Source: a virus
Length of the DNA stretch: 23,801 nucleotides
IMG/VR virus record: IMGVR_UViG_3300049484_000300
Span: 1 to 23,801 of that record
Strand: one strand, 5' to 3'
Of this stretch, positions 15,121 through 21,609 are shown piece after piece. The notes beneath the pieces were generated by a model. It saw nothing but the letters and a program-made list of their open reading frames with translations, was not told the DNA's origin and ran no database searches. Within the stretch, counting starts at the first letter, position 1. The number at the start of each line of letters is the position of its first letter. A program made the translations under genes and the position numbers.

Positions 15121-16869
15121 CTAAAATACAAGAATGGGGCTCTCACGCATCACATCGTCGACCAAAAGTTCCTTGACCCTCAAGCCCATGGCGAGGGCCA
15201 CAAATCCGTCGATGCGCTGAGTCCTCGATGTCTTGTCAAATTTCCGGTTCCCAGCCGGATCACGGATAACCTGGACGCTCTTCGCATTCCAGGATAGGAC
15301 AGGATGATTGTCGTGCTTGATCCCCACATTGAGCAGAGCATTCTCCACAGTCTCGACCATCAGCGTGCCATCCTTGAAACCCTGACCGATCGGGATCATG
15401 TTGATGTCCACACCGAACTCGTCCATCCAGGTTCGTAGCACGTCGATGCGCCAGCGATCGAAGCCGATAGCCCGGATATTGAAGATCGCCGATAGTTCCG
15501 CAAGACGCTGCGTCACGAACCGGAAGTCAATAGCGTTTCCAGGAACGGCCTCTATATAGCCCCCCTCGGCCCATTTCTCGTAAGGGACTCGATCGCGCTT
15601 CGTGCGCTCACTGAGGGTGTTCTTCGGCGTCCAGAAAAACGGGACAATCTCGTAGGGAGGATCGTCGAAAACGAGAACCAATGCGGTCAAATCCACCTTC
15701 GAGGACAGATCAAGTCCAGCGGTGCAGGTCCGGCCTTCCAGCGCATTGAAGTCTATTTCTCCCGCGCATCGCGCCCAGGTCACTTCGTCCACGAACGTGG
15801 AACTCATGGCAACCCGCTGATTCAGGTACAGATTGCGAAACGAATTCATCATAGTCGGAAGCATCCGCGCTCTCGCGGCGTACTGCCTCATCTCGTCCAG
15901 GCTACGAAAGTCTCCCAGCGCCGGGTTAGCCAGATGCCACTTGGATTCATCAAACGGATCCATTTCCGCCGGCATCGCGTACTTCGTCAGATGGAAGGTC
16001 TCGTCCTTGATCTCTCCCTTGTTCACAGCCTCGCCGTAGTCTACGAGTTCGCTCAGGACCGCGGCATCCTCTGCCGCCTGGGTGCTGATCACCAGAGCCA
16101 GCGGCTCCTTCTGCGCGCCCATAGACGTGGTCATGACGTCGAACAGCGCACGATCCGTACCGAACTGCGAGAACTCATCGAAAAGCACGAAATTCGGGTT
16201 CAGTCCATGCTTGGAGCGGGATTCGGAGGAGAGCGCCCGGAACACGCTGTTGGACTGAAGGCAGAGCGCTCGCTTGGACGACTCCGTGGGGATCACCCGA
16301 CGGGACAGATCTTCATCCTGGAGCACCATAGACTGGACCACACGGAAAGCGAGCGCCGCCTGCCCGACCTCGAAGGCGACGCTGAACAACTGACCGTTCC
16401 AGATCGCGCAGGGACCCGTCAGATGCGCCAGGATCAACCCCCCGGCCATCGAGGTCTTCCCGTTCTTGCGGGCGAGAGTCCAGATCGCTTGGCGGATGGC
16501 GCGAACGTCGTCTCCCTTGTCGTTGACACGCCGAGGTCCATAGACCTGACGGATCATCACTTTCTGCCAGTCGCGGAGAACGATCAACTTCCCGACGTCA
16601 GGTCCATCCGGAACCTTGAGCGTCTCGATGAAGGCTATCACCTTCTCCTCGATAGGCATGTCCATGATGATCCGAGGACGCCTCGGCTCAGCAGGGACGC
16701 CATCCATCTTCTCGATAGCCCGGCGGGCCGTCACCAAACTATCTGAAGCGCGAGCGAGAACATCCGCAAGGCCAGAAGGTCTCACGATGCCGTTCGCATT
16801 ATCCCCAGGTAAGAAAGCGATCTTCGGCTTCTTACTTCGCTTGATGACGGTGCGCTCAGTGACCGACAT
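15121..16869 (-). CDS. terL: Terminase large subunit (Terminase_1, HK97 type)
   Basis: A 582-residue packaging motor. Residues 133-140 (ARKNGKTS) are the Walker A loop. Residues 227-236 (FVLFDEFSQF) are Walker B with D231-E232 catalytic. Residues 258-265 (ALVISTQA) are the coupling motif III. The nuclease begins with D387 in TAGLDLSSKVDLTA, and continues with AIGFDRWRIDVL and the late RIDGFVALAMGL acidic motif. The length and motif spacing match HK97/phiC31-type large subunits. It overlaps the small subunit gene by 14 bases. ATPase and nuclease domains look intact. It pumps phage DNA into the prohead through the portal and cuts it at the end. Confidence 0.95.
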   Translation of the reverse strand: MSVTERTVIKRSKKPKIAFLPGDNANGIVRPSGLADVLARASDSLVTARRAIEKMDGVPAEPRRPRIIMDMPIEEKVIAFIETLKVPDGPDVGKLIVLRDWQKVMIRQVYGPRRVNDKGDDVRAIRQAIWTLARKNGKTSMAGGLILAHLTGPCAIWNGQLFSVAFEVGQAALAFRVVQSMVLQDEDLSRRVIPTESSKRALCLQSNSVFRALSSESRSKHGLNPNFVLFDEFSQFGTDRALFDVMTTSMGAQKEPLALVISTQAAEDAAVLSELVDYGEAVNKGEIKDETFHLTKYAMPAEMDPFDESKWHLANPALGDFRSLDEMRQYAARARMLPTMMNSFRNLYLNQRVAMSSTFVDEVTWARCAGEIDFNALEGRTCTAGLDLSSKVDLTALVLVFDDPPYEIVPFFWTPKNTLSERTKRDRVPYEKWAEGGYIEAVPGNAIDFRFVTQRLAELSAIFNIRAIGFDRWRIDVLRTWMDEFGVDINMIPIGQGFKDGTLMVETVENALLNVGIKHDNHPVLSWNAKSVQVIRDPAGNRKFDKTSRTQRIDGFVALAMGLRVKELLVDDVMRESPILVF

Positions 16870-17338
16870 AGGTCAGCCCTGCTCGCATCTGCGCCGGAGA
16901 ATCGGCGGCTTCGTCGTTGTTCCGCTGCTGATTGGCGAGCTTCAGTTCGGTGCGCGCCCGAACCACGAGCATCATCAGATCAGCCGTGCCGAACGACAGA
17001 TGCTTCTCCAACCTCATGGACAGGTTCAGCGCCCCGTTCCACTTCGTGTAGGCGATCGCATCGTCAGGATCAGCCTCGACCTGATCGCTGAGTATCATCA
17101 TCCGCTCGATGCAGCGGACATACTGAATCATGATGGGGATATGCCGAGGCCGAAAGAAGTCCAGCGGTACGTCCGAGAGGCAGGCGATCCAGAGATTCCG
17201 CTGCATGTCGGTGAGCGTCTCCGGAGGAGGGAACCGCTCCAGCGCGGGGACCATATAGTTCGCCGCTCCGTAGCGCGACTGCCTGATCATTGATCCTTTG
17301 TTCGGGGCGTTGGCACCGACCTGATCACTGCGCGACAT
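16856..17338 (-). CDS. terS: Terminase small subunit (P27 family-like)
   Basis: A 160-residue helical protein starting at ATG with a GGGAG ribosome site inside the end of the HNH gene. It begins MSRSDQVG and contains RFPPPETLTDMQRNLWIACL, DVPLDFFRPRHIPIMIQYVRCIERM, then YTKWNGALNLSMRLEKHLSFG near 95-117. This matches P27-type small subunits: helix with L-T-x-x-x-x-x-W, then F-x-x-x-D/H... helix, and a late A-x-R-L-x-x-x-L-x-L. It recognises the packaging site and stimulates the large subunit. The HNH gene just upstream and the large subunit just downstream support the call. Confidence 0.85.
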   Translation of the reverse strand: MSRSDQVGANAPNKGSMIRQSRYGAANYMVPALERFPPPETLTDMQRNLWIACLSDVPLDFFRPRHIPIMIQYVRCIERMMILSDQVEADPDDAIAYTKWNGALNLSMRLEKHLSFGTADLMMLVVRARTELKLANQQRNNDEAADSPAQMRAGLTYVGH

Positions 17339-17704
17339 CTACTTTCTCCCGAATAGAAACTTGGTTCGGGCGGAATTGCCCATCTGTCTAGGCTCCAAAG
17401 TGACCGCGACTCCTGACCGCTCCCCCCGGAGATTTATAGTTGGACGATCGTCGATCATCCCGTGCTTCTCGCGACCGCTCTTGGCATCGTGACAGGGCTT
17501 GCACAGACCTTGCAGATTAGAACGCGCAGATGACCCGCCTCTTGCTCGGGGCATGATGTGGTCCACGGTCACGGAGGGCGTTCGTATCCCCAGAAGAGAG
17601 CAATTCCGGCAGAACGGTTCTTCCCCCAAGACCTGCCTTCGCAGAGCGGGCCAGTTTGGTTCGCTTTTCAGGAGGTGTAGGATTCGCTGATTGTAGGTTG
17701 ACAT
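17339..17704 (-). CDS. HNH endonuclease
   Basis: A 121-residue protein with a full HNH/ββα-metal site: CRNC (C32, C35), a VDHIMPRARGG core with D48-H49, N63, and CKPCHDAKSGRE with C68, C71 and H72. The four cysteines bind a structural zinc. In HK97-type phages an HNH nuclease beside the terminase genes is required for DNA packaging or end processing, so this is probably a packaging nuclease rather than a homing enzyme. Its first half overlaps out of frame with the end of the upstream nuclease gene by 188 bases. Its stop is one base before the small terminase ATG. A GGATGGGA ribosome site precedes the ATG. Confidence 0.9.
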   Translation of the reverse strand: MSTYNQRILHLLKSEPNWPALRRQVLGEEPFCRNCSLLGIRTPSVTVDHIMPRARGGSSARSNLQGLCKPCHDAKSGREKHGMIDDRPTINLRGERSGVAVTLEPRQMGNSARTKFLFGRK

Positions 17705-18098
17705 ATATTCCCATCCACCCCATGAATATCATCGGCCAGAACCGACGATCATAGCATTCGCACGACAGACACCCATTCTCGGCAACACTCCTGAGCTCTG
17801 TCGGCTCGACAATCCAGAGTTGATCAAGGTCATACCGATTCTGCGCCAGAAGGAAAACGCGCCCCCCGTGGGCGTGATGCTCCTCCGCCCAATTGATCTG
17901 CTCAGGACGGACCTTGATCCTGGCATTCGGGCCGGTAGTCACCTTCAACTCAACCCACAGATGAAGGCCGTAGTCGGTGCGGAACAGCACGTCGGGCCAG
18001 CCTGACTCGATCTCATTCTCCACCCGATTGACCAAAAGCCCTAGATCAAGGGCCGGTCGACGTAACCGATTGTAGAACTTGCTCTCATCAGTATCCAT
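17517..18098 (-). CDS. PD-(D/E)XK-type nuclease (VRR-NUC/resolvase-like)
   Basis: A 193-residue open frame whose first 105 residues look like a PD-(D/E)XK nuclease: an acidic residue near 27-31 (VENEIES), then GWPDVLFRT with P35-D36, then LWVELKVTT with E50 and K52, and VRPEQINWAEEHH with Q67. This is the usual E...PD...ExK...Q arrangement of VRR-NUC, endonuclease I or resolvase-like enzymes. It could resolve recombination intermediates before packaging. Residues 131-193 overlap the HNH gene in another frame and have no recognisable pattern. They may be spurious tail, or a base may be missing near 17730 in the read. It is the first gene of the minus-strand operon, right at the divergent promoter region. 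Confidence 0.65.
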   Translation of the reverse strand: MDTDESKFYNRLRRPALDLGLLVNRVENEIESGWPDVLFRTDYGLHLWVELKVTTGPNARIKVRPEQINWAEEHHAHGGRVFLLAQNRYDLDQLWIVEPTELRSVAENGCLSCECYDRRFWPMIFMGWMGIYVNLQSANPTPPEKRTKLARSAKAGLGGRTVLPELLSSGDTNALRDRGPHHAPSKRRVICAF

Positions 18099-18106
18099 CT
18101 AGGTGA

Positions 18107-18136
18107 ATGATCCCACAAAAACGGGCTCTGAGACAA
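18107..18136 (-). promoter_or_regulatory. Possible promoter for the leftward late operon
   Basis: The minus strand has TTGTCT (preceded by GGC), an 18-base spacer, then GATCAT, ending nine bases before the nuclease ATG. Each hexamer matches four of six sigma70 consensus bases. The -35 with preceding bases, GGCTTGTC, recurs before the capsid gene. It lies in the only divergent intergenic region of the window, where a leftward start is required, but the match is weak. Confidence 0.3.
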
Positions 18137-18158
18137 GCCTAACCTGTAAAGCCTTGGT

Positions 18159-18238
18159 TATGCTAGGCTTGCAGGGCTGGGATGCAAATCTTGCATGGCT
18201 CCCTGAGCGGGCGCGCGGTAGTATGGGCCTAGGCAATT
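18159..18238 (+). promoter_or_regulatory. Repeated promoter element, copy A
   Basis: The first of three copies. Two tandem 15-bp dyads, ATGC-N7-GCAG (18160-18174) and ATGC-N7-GCAT (18182-18196), lie 22 bp apart. Forty bases after the GGGATGC start comes TAGTATGGGC with a -10-like TAGTAT at 18219-18224. No consensus -35 sits 17 bp upstream. If transcription starts near 18231, the second dyad is centred close to -42, the classical place for an activator. It drives the genes from 18257. Confidence 0.7.
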
Positions 18239-18244
18239 TTGCCT
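18231..18244 (+). promoter_or_regulatory. Dyad at the predicted transcription start, copy A
   Basis: AGGCAATTTTGCCT has perfect 6-base arms around TT and ends immediately before the GGAG ribosome site of the first gene. Copy B has a related AGGCAATTAAGCCT. It could be an operator or a short 5' hairpin affecting translation. Confidence 0.45.
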
Positions 18245-18256
18245 GGAGCGCAGACC

Positions 18257-18424
18257 GTGTCTAGTGAACCCCGCAAGATCACCCGAGAGGAGTATGTGGC
18301 CATGCTCCAGGAGGGATACGAATTCAAGCCCGGATACCTGTATGAGTCCGGGAAGTTCGTCCTGGTCAACCTGGGGCCGTCGGCACCGGCGGTCTACAAG
18401 CGCATCACGAAGGAACCGAATTGA
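18257..18424 (+). CDS. Hypothetical protein, 55 aa, first gene of unit A
   Basis: I do not recognise this protein. A GTG at 18257 with GGAG eight bases upstream is the preferred start; a TTG at 18239 is in frame but lies inside the promoter dyad. The product begins MSSEPRKITREEYVAMLQEG, a helix, then shows YEFKPGYLYESGKFVLVNLG, two likely beta strands. It is small, near neutral and soluble, with no membrane segment. Its stop overlaps the next ATG by one base (TGATG). Position right after the divergent promoter suggests early expression. Confidence 0.65.
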   Translation: MSSEPRKITREEYVAMLQEGYEFKPGYLYESGKFVLVNLGPSAPAVYKRITKEPN

Positions 18425-18669
18425 TGGAAGACGACAACGAATTTCCGGACGTCACCCCTGAGGCGTTACGGATCCACAAGCCCGCCGGAGCCAAGCGCGC
18501 AGTCGCAAGGTTTCTGGATGAAAAAGGGGAGGTCTGGTGCTCCGAGGAACTCCCCTCCTACATGACCCGATACTGGCAGGTCGCCATGCACTCGCGGATC
18601 CTGATGCTCGGATACGCCGAACGGAACATGGGATTCCTGGCGGTGTCCTACCGAGTTGAGTGGGTGTGA
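18424..18669 (+). CDS. Hypothetical protein, 81 aa
   Basis: Not recognised. The ATG at 18424 shares its A with the preceding stop (TGATG), and AAGGA lies about ten bases upstream; the in-frame TTG just before is not preferred. The protein is acidic at the start (MEDDNEFPDVTPEAL), then has a possible beta segment (RAVARFLDEKGEVWCSEELP) and ends MGFLAVSYRVEWV. Conserved tryptophans and the short size suggest a single small domain. It is coupled to genes on both sides. Confidence 0.65.
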   Translation: MEDDNEFPDVTPEALRIHKPAGAKRAVARFLDEKGEVWCSEELPSYMTRYWQVAMHSRILMLGYAERNMGFLAVSYRVEWV

Positions 18670-18896
18670 TGCGATATTTGGTGCGCGAATACGGAGGGCG
18701 GGAGTTCGACTCCCCCTCCGTCAAGGCCGTCGTGGCTCTGTATCAGCAGGGCCGGTCGGGCGTTGTGCGATCTGTTCGCACGACGAATGGTCGCGGGTGG
18801 CGGATCGAGGAGAACGGCAATCTCTTCATCGCCCAGGTGATTGACACGACGGTGCAGGACCCGCGGGTCCTATATGGGCAGGAGCAGAAGCGGTGA
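18669..18896 (+). CDS. Hypothetical protein, 75 aa
   Basis: Not recognised. The ATG at 18669 overlaps the previous stop (TGATG); the GTG at 18660 would extend it by three residues with no better ribosome site. The sequence MRYLVREYGGREFDSPSVKAV is followed by two strand-like parts (SGVVRSVRTTNGRGWRIEENG and LFIAQVIDTT). It is basic and probably a small beta-rich protein. Its end is overlapped by the next gene. Confidence 0.6.
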   Translation: MRYLVREYGGREFDSPSVKAVVALYQQGRSGVVRSVRTTNGRGWRIEENGNLFIAQVIDTTVQDPRVLYGQEQKR

Positions 18897-19063
18897 GCCA
18901 GACGTTCGAACAGTGGATGGCGAAGGTGGATAAGATCCTCCTCGCCAAAGTCCACATGGATAGCGAGATGCTGCCGGACTGGCGATATCGTCGCGCCTGG
19001 GAAGAGGGATACACCCCCAGCGAAGCAGCCCGCGAGGCAATCAAGTACGCCCGGGAGTCGTAG
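18893..19063 (+). CDS. Small conserved protein, 56 aa (DUF5419-like)
   Basis: A 56-residue helical protein starting at GTG (GTGA overlap with the upstream stop) with a strong AGGAG eight bases before. It reads FEQWMAKVDKILLAKVHM, then LPDWRYRRAWEEGYTPSEAA and REAIKYARES. The order F-x-x-W-M-x-x-V-D, then L-P-D-x-x-Y-R-x-x-x-E-x-G-x-x-P-x-x-A-A-x-x-A is a pattern I recall for a small family (DUF5419 type) common in phages and proteobacterial genomes. Its role is unknown. It is the last gene of unit A. Confidence 0.65.
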   Translation: MSQTFEQWMAKVDKILLAKVHMDSEMLPDWRYRRAWEEGYTPSEAAREAIKYARES

Positions 19064-19070
19064 GCGGCGC

Positions 19071-19150
19071 TATGCCGGGCACGCATGGCAGGGATGCAAA
19101 TCGTGCAGCCCTGCCAGACGGCCGTTGTGGCAGTATGGGCATAGGCAATT
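19071..19150 (+). promoter_or_regulatory. Repeated promoter element, copy B
   Basis: It aligns with copy A without gaps over 80 bases. Dyads are ATGC-N7-GCAT (19072-19086) and ATGC-N7-GCAG (19094-19108), again 22 bp apart. CAGTATGGGC starts at 19131, 40 bases after GGGATGC as in copy A. A 7-bp inverted repeat, GGCAGGG and CCCTGCC, encloses the second dyad. It sits in the 112-base gap before the gene at 19176. Confidence 0.7.
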
Positions 19151-19156
19151 AAGCCT
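19143..19156 (+). promoter_or_regulatory. Dyad at the predicted transcription start, copy B
   Basis: AGGCAATTAAGCCT has perfect 4-base outer arms and shares AGGCAATT with copy A at the same distance from the -10-like box. It lies a few bases before the GGAG ribosome site. Confidence 0.4.
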
Positions 19157-19175
19157 CTAGTGGAGTTCGGTCACA

Positions 19176-19499
19176 ATGACCCAGACCAACAATCTTCAGG
19201 AGGTGACCGGCGGTATGTCTGGTCACGACTATCACGCGCAGTTTGCGGGCGCCCCCACGGTGGACTGGACGGAGAAGGGCCTCTACATCACCCGACTCCG
19301 TCTGATCGGCGACGCCGGGGTGCTGGACGTGTCCTACTGCCACGGTCGCCTGAAGGACGGCACCCTGGTCAACGTGCAGGTCCCCTTCGATCAGATCCCG
19401 CTGCGGGGGCACAAGCGGGTGATCGTGTGGTGGGCGAAGAAGGAAAAGGTCTTCGCTCAGGGCCTCGGCATCTTCGACAACATTTCCATCCTGCACTGA
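19176..19499 (+). CDS. Hypothetical protein, 107 aa, first gene of unit B
   Basis: Not recognised. ATG at 19176 follows GGAG by ten bases. A second in-frame ATG at 19215 (M14) is preceded by AGGAGGTGACC, nearly the full anti-Shine-Dalgarno complement though spaced 11 bases, so either start could be used. The body is beta-rich: VDWTEKGLYITRLRLIGDAG, VLDVSYCHGRLKDGTLVNVQ, then KRVIVWWAKKEKVF. It may be a small beta-barrel; that is a guess from alternation only. Confidence 0.7.
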   Translation: MTQTNNLQEVTGGMSGHDYHAQFAGAPTVDWTEKGLYITRLRLIGDAGVLDVSYCHGRLKDGTLVNVQVPFDQIPLRGHKRVIVWWAKKEKVFAQGLGIFDNISILH

Positions 19500-19511
19500 G
19501 GGGAACGACCA

Positions 19512-19778
19512 ATGACCGGAAAAACGACTGGCGCCCTGGCGCGGCGCCTAGCCCGGCTGGAGCGCCGGGCAGGCAAGGTTTCCTGGGGATACGAGGCCTT
19601 CAAGGTCGCGGTTCCCAAGATCGGCGAAGAGCGCATCTCGTTTCTCGAAATGCTGACGGACGAGGACCTGACGCGTATCATGTTCACGCGCCGCAGCGAG
19701 GTGACTCTATCGGCCCAGGAAACCGAAGTCACCGACGAGCTCACCATCAACCTGCTAGATCATGGGGGAGTGGCCTGA
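19512..19778 (+). CDS. Hypothetical protein, 88 aa, LSDEDL-motif type
   Basis: Not recognised as a family. GAGGGG lies ten bases before the ATG. The first 25 residues are arginine-rich (ALARRLARLERRAGK). Residues 43-54 (SFLEMLTDEDLT) share a short pattern, hydrophobic-x-x-L-S/T-D-E-x-L, with two other proteins in this block (20249-20530 and 21340-21609), and the helical tail after it looks similar in layout. It is one of three possible diverged paralogues. Its stop overlaps the next start (TGATG). Confidence 0.65.
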   Translation: MTGKTTGALARRLARLERRAGKVSWGYEAFKVAVPKIGEERISFLEMLTDEDLTRIMFTRRSEVTLSAQETEVTDELTINLLDHGGVA

Positions 19779-20059
19779 TGCCATCCAATCGCAATCTCGG
19801 CCGCAGCCGCGCGCAGCGCGCCTATCGCATCGTGGGCGGCGAGCTCACCATGCTCTACAACAAGGGATACTCGGCCTTCCAGATCATGGAGGAAACGCAT
19901 CGTCTCCTGGACGACTTCGGCATCCCCCGTGCGAGCAACGTTCGCAGCCGACTCTGCGTCGCGCTCTGGAACTTAGCCCCCCGCATGTCGCGGGTGTCCA
20001 TCGAGAACATGCTCGCGAACACCGAGCAGTTCGCTGGTTGGGATCACGACGATGGCTGA
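19778..20059 (+). CDS. Hypothetical helical protein, 93 aa
   Basis: Not recognised. Start at ATG 19778 in a TGATG overlap with GGGGGAG just upstream; a longer reading extending into the preceding genes is only an open shadow frame. The protein starts very basic (SNRNLGRSRAQRAYRI) and then becomes helical, with YNKGYSAFQIMEETHRLLDDF and VRSRLCVALWNLAP. It is basic and might bind nucleic acid, but no HTH is clear. It overlaps the next gene by eight bases. Confidence 0.65.
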   Translation: MPSNRNLGRSRAQRAYRIVGGELTMLYNKGYSAFQIMEETHRLLDDFGIPRASNVRSRLCVALWNLAPRMSRVSIENMLANTEQFAGWDHDDG

Positions 20060-20252
20060 GCCGCTGCGTCGGCACTTCCCCACGCGGGAAGAAGCGATCC
20101 AGCACCTGCGGGATCGGGGCTTTGTCCTCGATCTGCGGCGTGGATGGGAGAAGGAGGGGCTGGCGGGCGCTCGTTGGTCGGCCCTGGTGGAGTTCATCAA
20201 CAATCATCCCGATGGTGAGTGGCACATCGCCACCTGGAGGAGCGACGAATGA
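20052..20252 (+). CDS. Hypothetical protein, 66 aa
   Basis: Not recognised. It begins inside the end of the preceding gene and reads PTREEAIQHLRDRGFVLDL, then WSALVEFINNHPDGEWHIATW. The pattern of a helix, a strand, and a closing W-H-I-A-T-W strand suggests a small alpha/beta fold. It contains several Trp residues. Its stop overlaps the next ATG (ATGA). Expression is probably coupled to neighbours. Confidence 0.6.
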   Translation: MAEPLRRHFPTREEAIQHLRDRGFVLDLRRGWEKEGLAGARWSALVEFINNHPDGEWHIATWRSDE

Positions 20253-20530
20253 GCGCGACGATGCAGCGGATCTACGAGGCCTACTTCGCAGATCAGCGGA
20301 CAATCTACCCCGAGGAGACCAAGAAGCAGATCCTCGTCAAGTTCCGGGAACTTTCGCTCGAATCCTGGCGTTTCCTGGACGAACTTTCTGATGAAGATCT
20401 GTTTCACGTCTGCTGCGGCGAGCAGATTGATGAGGGGACGAAGGTTCGTCTGGCGAACGACACAATTCTCTCCGTCCCCAAGGAAGTTTCGGACTTCCTC
20501 AACCTCGTGTTCGAATGGAGCACCGACTGA
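20249..20530 (+). CDS. Hypothetical protein, 93 aa, LSDEDL-motif type
   Basis: Not recognised. ATG at 20249 with GGAGGAG upstream is preferred to an upstream GTG at 20219. It reads MQRIYEAYFADQRTIYPEET, then SLESWRFLDELSDEDLFHVC near residues 37-56, which lines up without gaps with the motif in the proteins at 19512-19778 and 21340-21609. A C-C pair (HVCCGEQ) follows. The C-terminal half ends in VPKEVSDFLNLVFEW, a helix. It is acidic overall. Confidence 0.65.
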   Translation: MSATMQRIYEAYFADQRTIYPEETKKQILVKFRELSLESWRFLDELSDEDLFHVCCGEQIDEGTKVRLANDTILSVPKEVSDFLNLVFEWSTD

Positions 20531-20814
20531 TGACCTCCTACCTGATGTCCCTGCAGAATCGCCGCAAGAAGCGGAACATTTATCTACGGGCGACCAGACT
20601 TCTGGGCGATCTCAAGGATACCCTGCGTGAGATCGGCGAATTCTCCGGCGATCTGACCAGCGACTACTCGGATCTGTCCGAGATCAAGAGCCAGCGGCTC
20701 GCCGGCGAAGTCCGCGATGCCATGCGCGAGGTTGACATCAAGGTCGGCCCCCGACGCGAGAGGCTGGATGACGTCCTGTCCAAGTTCAACAACCTTCCCG
20801 AGGAGATATCGTGA
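20530..20814 (+). CDS. Hypothetical coiled-coil-like protein, 94 aa
   Basis: Not recognised. ATG at 20530 overlaps the previous stop (TGATG), with GGAG nine bases upstream; the ATG at 20515 has no ribosome site. It starts with a basic stretch (SLQNRRKKRNIYLRATR) then a long charged helix (LGDLKDTLREIGEFSGDLTS; LSEIKSQRLAGEVRDAM). Heptad-like spacing of leucines suggests it forms a coiled coil. A structural or binding role cannot be told from sequence. Confidence 0.65.
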   Translation: MTSYLMSLQNRRKKRNIYLRATRLLGDLKDTLREIGEFSGDLTSDYSDLSEIKSQRLAGEVRDAMREVDIKVGPRRERLDDVLSKFNNLPEEIS

Positions 20815-21089
20815 TGCGATGGCTGCTGCTGATCCTGGCTCTGGGGGCGTGCGCCGACGTGCGACCCTGGAGTTACGACGAAGTCTGCCGGGCACGGGAG
20901 GGCAACTATCAGGCGTGCATCGATCAGCACGTCCGCGCCGCCCAAAGGCAGAACGCCGATCGCTTCATCGCCGCCGCTCCGTTTACGAACGCTGTTCTCG
21001 CCGGAGTCAACGACGGACTGGCGATCACGAACTGGCGCAACGATGTCCGAGCGGAAGTCCGCTACTGGCAAAGGAACCCGATCCGATGA
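20814..21089 (+). CDS. Probable small lipoprotein, 91 aa
   Basis: Residues 2-12 are one basic residue and a hydrophobic run (RWLLLILALGA), then a lipobox-like LGAC with Cys at 13. Cleavage there would give a lipid-anchored protein on the inner face of the outer membrane or in the periplasm. Two further cysteines (25 and 35) could form a disulphide. The rest is charged and soluble (AAQRQNADRFIAAAPFTNA). Phage lipoproteins made outside the lysis cassette often act in superinfection exclusion; this is inference. ATG at 20814 is preferred to the GTG at 20811, as GAGGAG is eight bases upstream. Confidence 0.6.
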   Translation: MRWLLLILALGACADVRPWSYDEVCRAREGNYQACIDQHVRAAQRQNADRFIAAAPFTNAVLAGVNDGLAITNWRNDVRAEVRYWQRNPIR

Positions 21090-21298
21090 GCAAGACCCGC
21101 GAACTGATCGCCATGGATGTCCGCCAGGAGGGGCCGAGCTCCCCCCTCAGCGTGCCTGAGATCCAGGGCATGATCCACAGGCTGCGCCGAGCGCACATCG
21201 CAGCGAGCATCAACGATGATCCCAGATGGCCACTGATCGCAGATGCCATCGCCGCGATGCAGGCTCTGCATCGGCACGAGACCAATGGTCAGTATTAG
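21086..21298 (+). CDS. Hypothetical helical protein, 70 aa
   Basis: Not recognised. ATG overlaps the lipoprotein stop (ATGA) and AAGGAA lies upstream. The sequence shows VPEIQGMIHRLRRAHIAAS and a second helix LIADAIAAMQALHRHET, consistent with a small all-helical bundle. It is near neutral. It ends 41 bases before the next gene; that gap has a TACACT hexamer but no convincing promoter and no copy of the repeated element. Confidence 0.6.
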   Translation: MSKTRELIAMDVRQEGPSSPLSVPEIQGMIHRLRRAHIAASINDDPRWPLIADAIAAMQALHRHETNGQY

Positions 21299-21339
21299 CC
21301 GGACGCGCTACACTGGCGGGGCTGCAACAGGAGGAACCC

Positions 21340-21609
21340 ATGAATTTCATCTCGCTTGCCGACCGCGTCGCCCGCGGCACTCATCCAGATCACAATGCCG
21401 CTGAGTGGAAGTGGATCTTCAACAATCTCGGACTCACCGAGACTCAGTATCTGACCCTCTATGCCCTGTCCGATGTCGAACTCGCCGATTTCTGTATGGG
21501 AAGGATGATCGCGCCGATCCCTCCCGTGCTGGTGGACGTGGGCGATCGGATTCTCGATCTCATGATCCGATACGAATCGGAAGTCCTGCTTCCGGGGGAC
21601 AAGGCGTGA
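21340..21609 (+). CDS. Hypothetical protein, 89 aa, LSDEDL-motif type
   Basis: Not recognised. The ATG at 21340 has a very strong AGGAGGAA ribosome site. Residues 34-49 (ETQYLTLYALSDVELA) line up with the motif of the two other proteins, although D replaces E in the pattern. The protein is acidic and helical, and ends in RILDLMIRYESEVL. Third member of a possible diverged group. Confidence 0.65.
   Translation: MNFISLADRVARGTHPDHNAAEWKWIFNNLGLTETQYLTLYALSDVELADFCMGRMIAPIPPVLVDVGDRILDLMIRYESEVLLPGDKA

Noticed and set aside
13407-15176. 589-codon open frame on the plus strand opposite the capsid gene
   Set aside because: It is antisense to an unmistakable protease-capsid fusion, has no family resemblance, and reflects GC-rich codon bias.
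19160-20059. 299-residue plus-strand gene
   Set aside because: Only the last 93 codons are real; the first part runs out of frame through two other genes.
20717-21298. 193-residue plus-strand gene
   Set aside because: Only the last 70 codons are supported; the upstream part overlaps the coiled-coil and lipoprotein genes out of frame.
21299-21339. Promoter before the gene at 21340
   Set aside because: A TACACT hexamer exists but no -35 or repeated dyad element accompanies it; the gap is only 41 bases.
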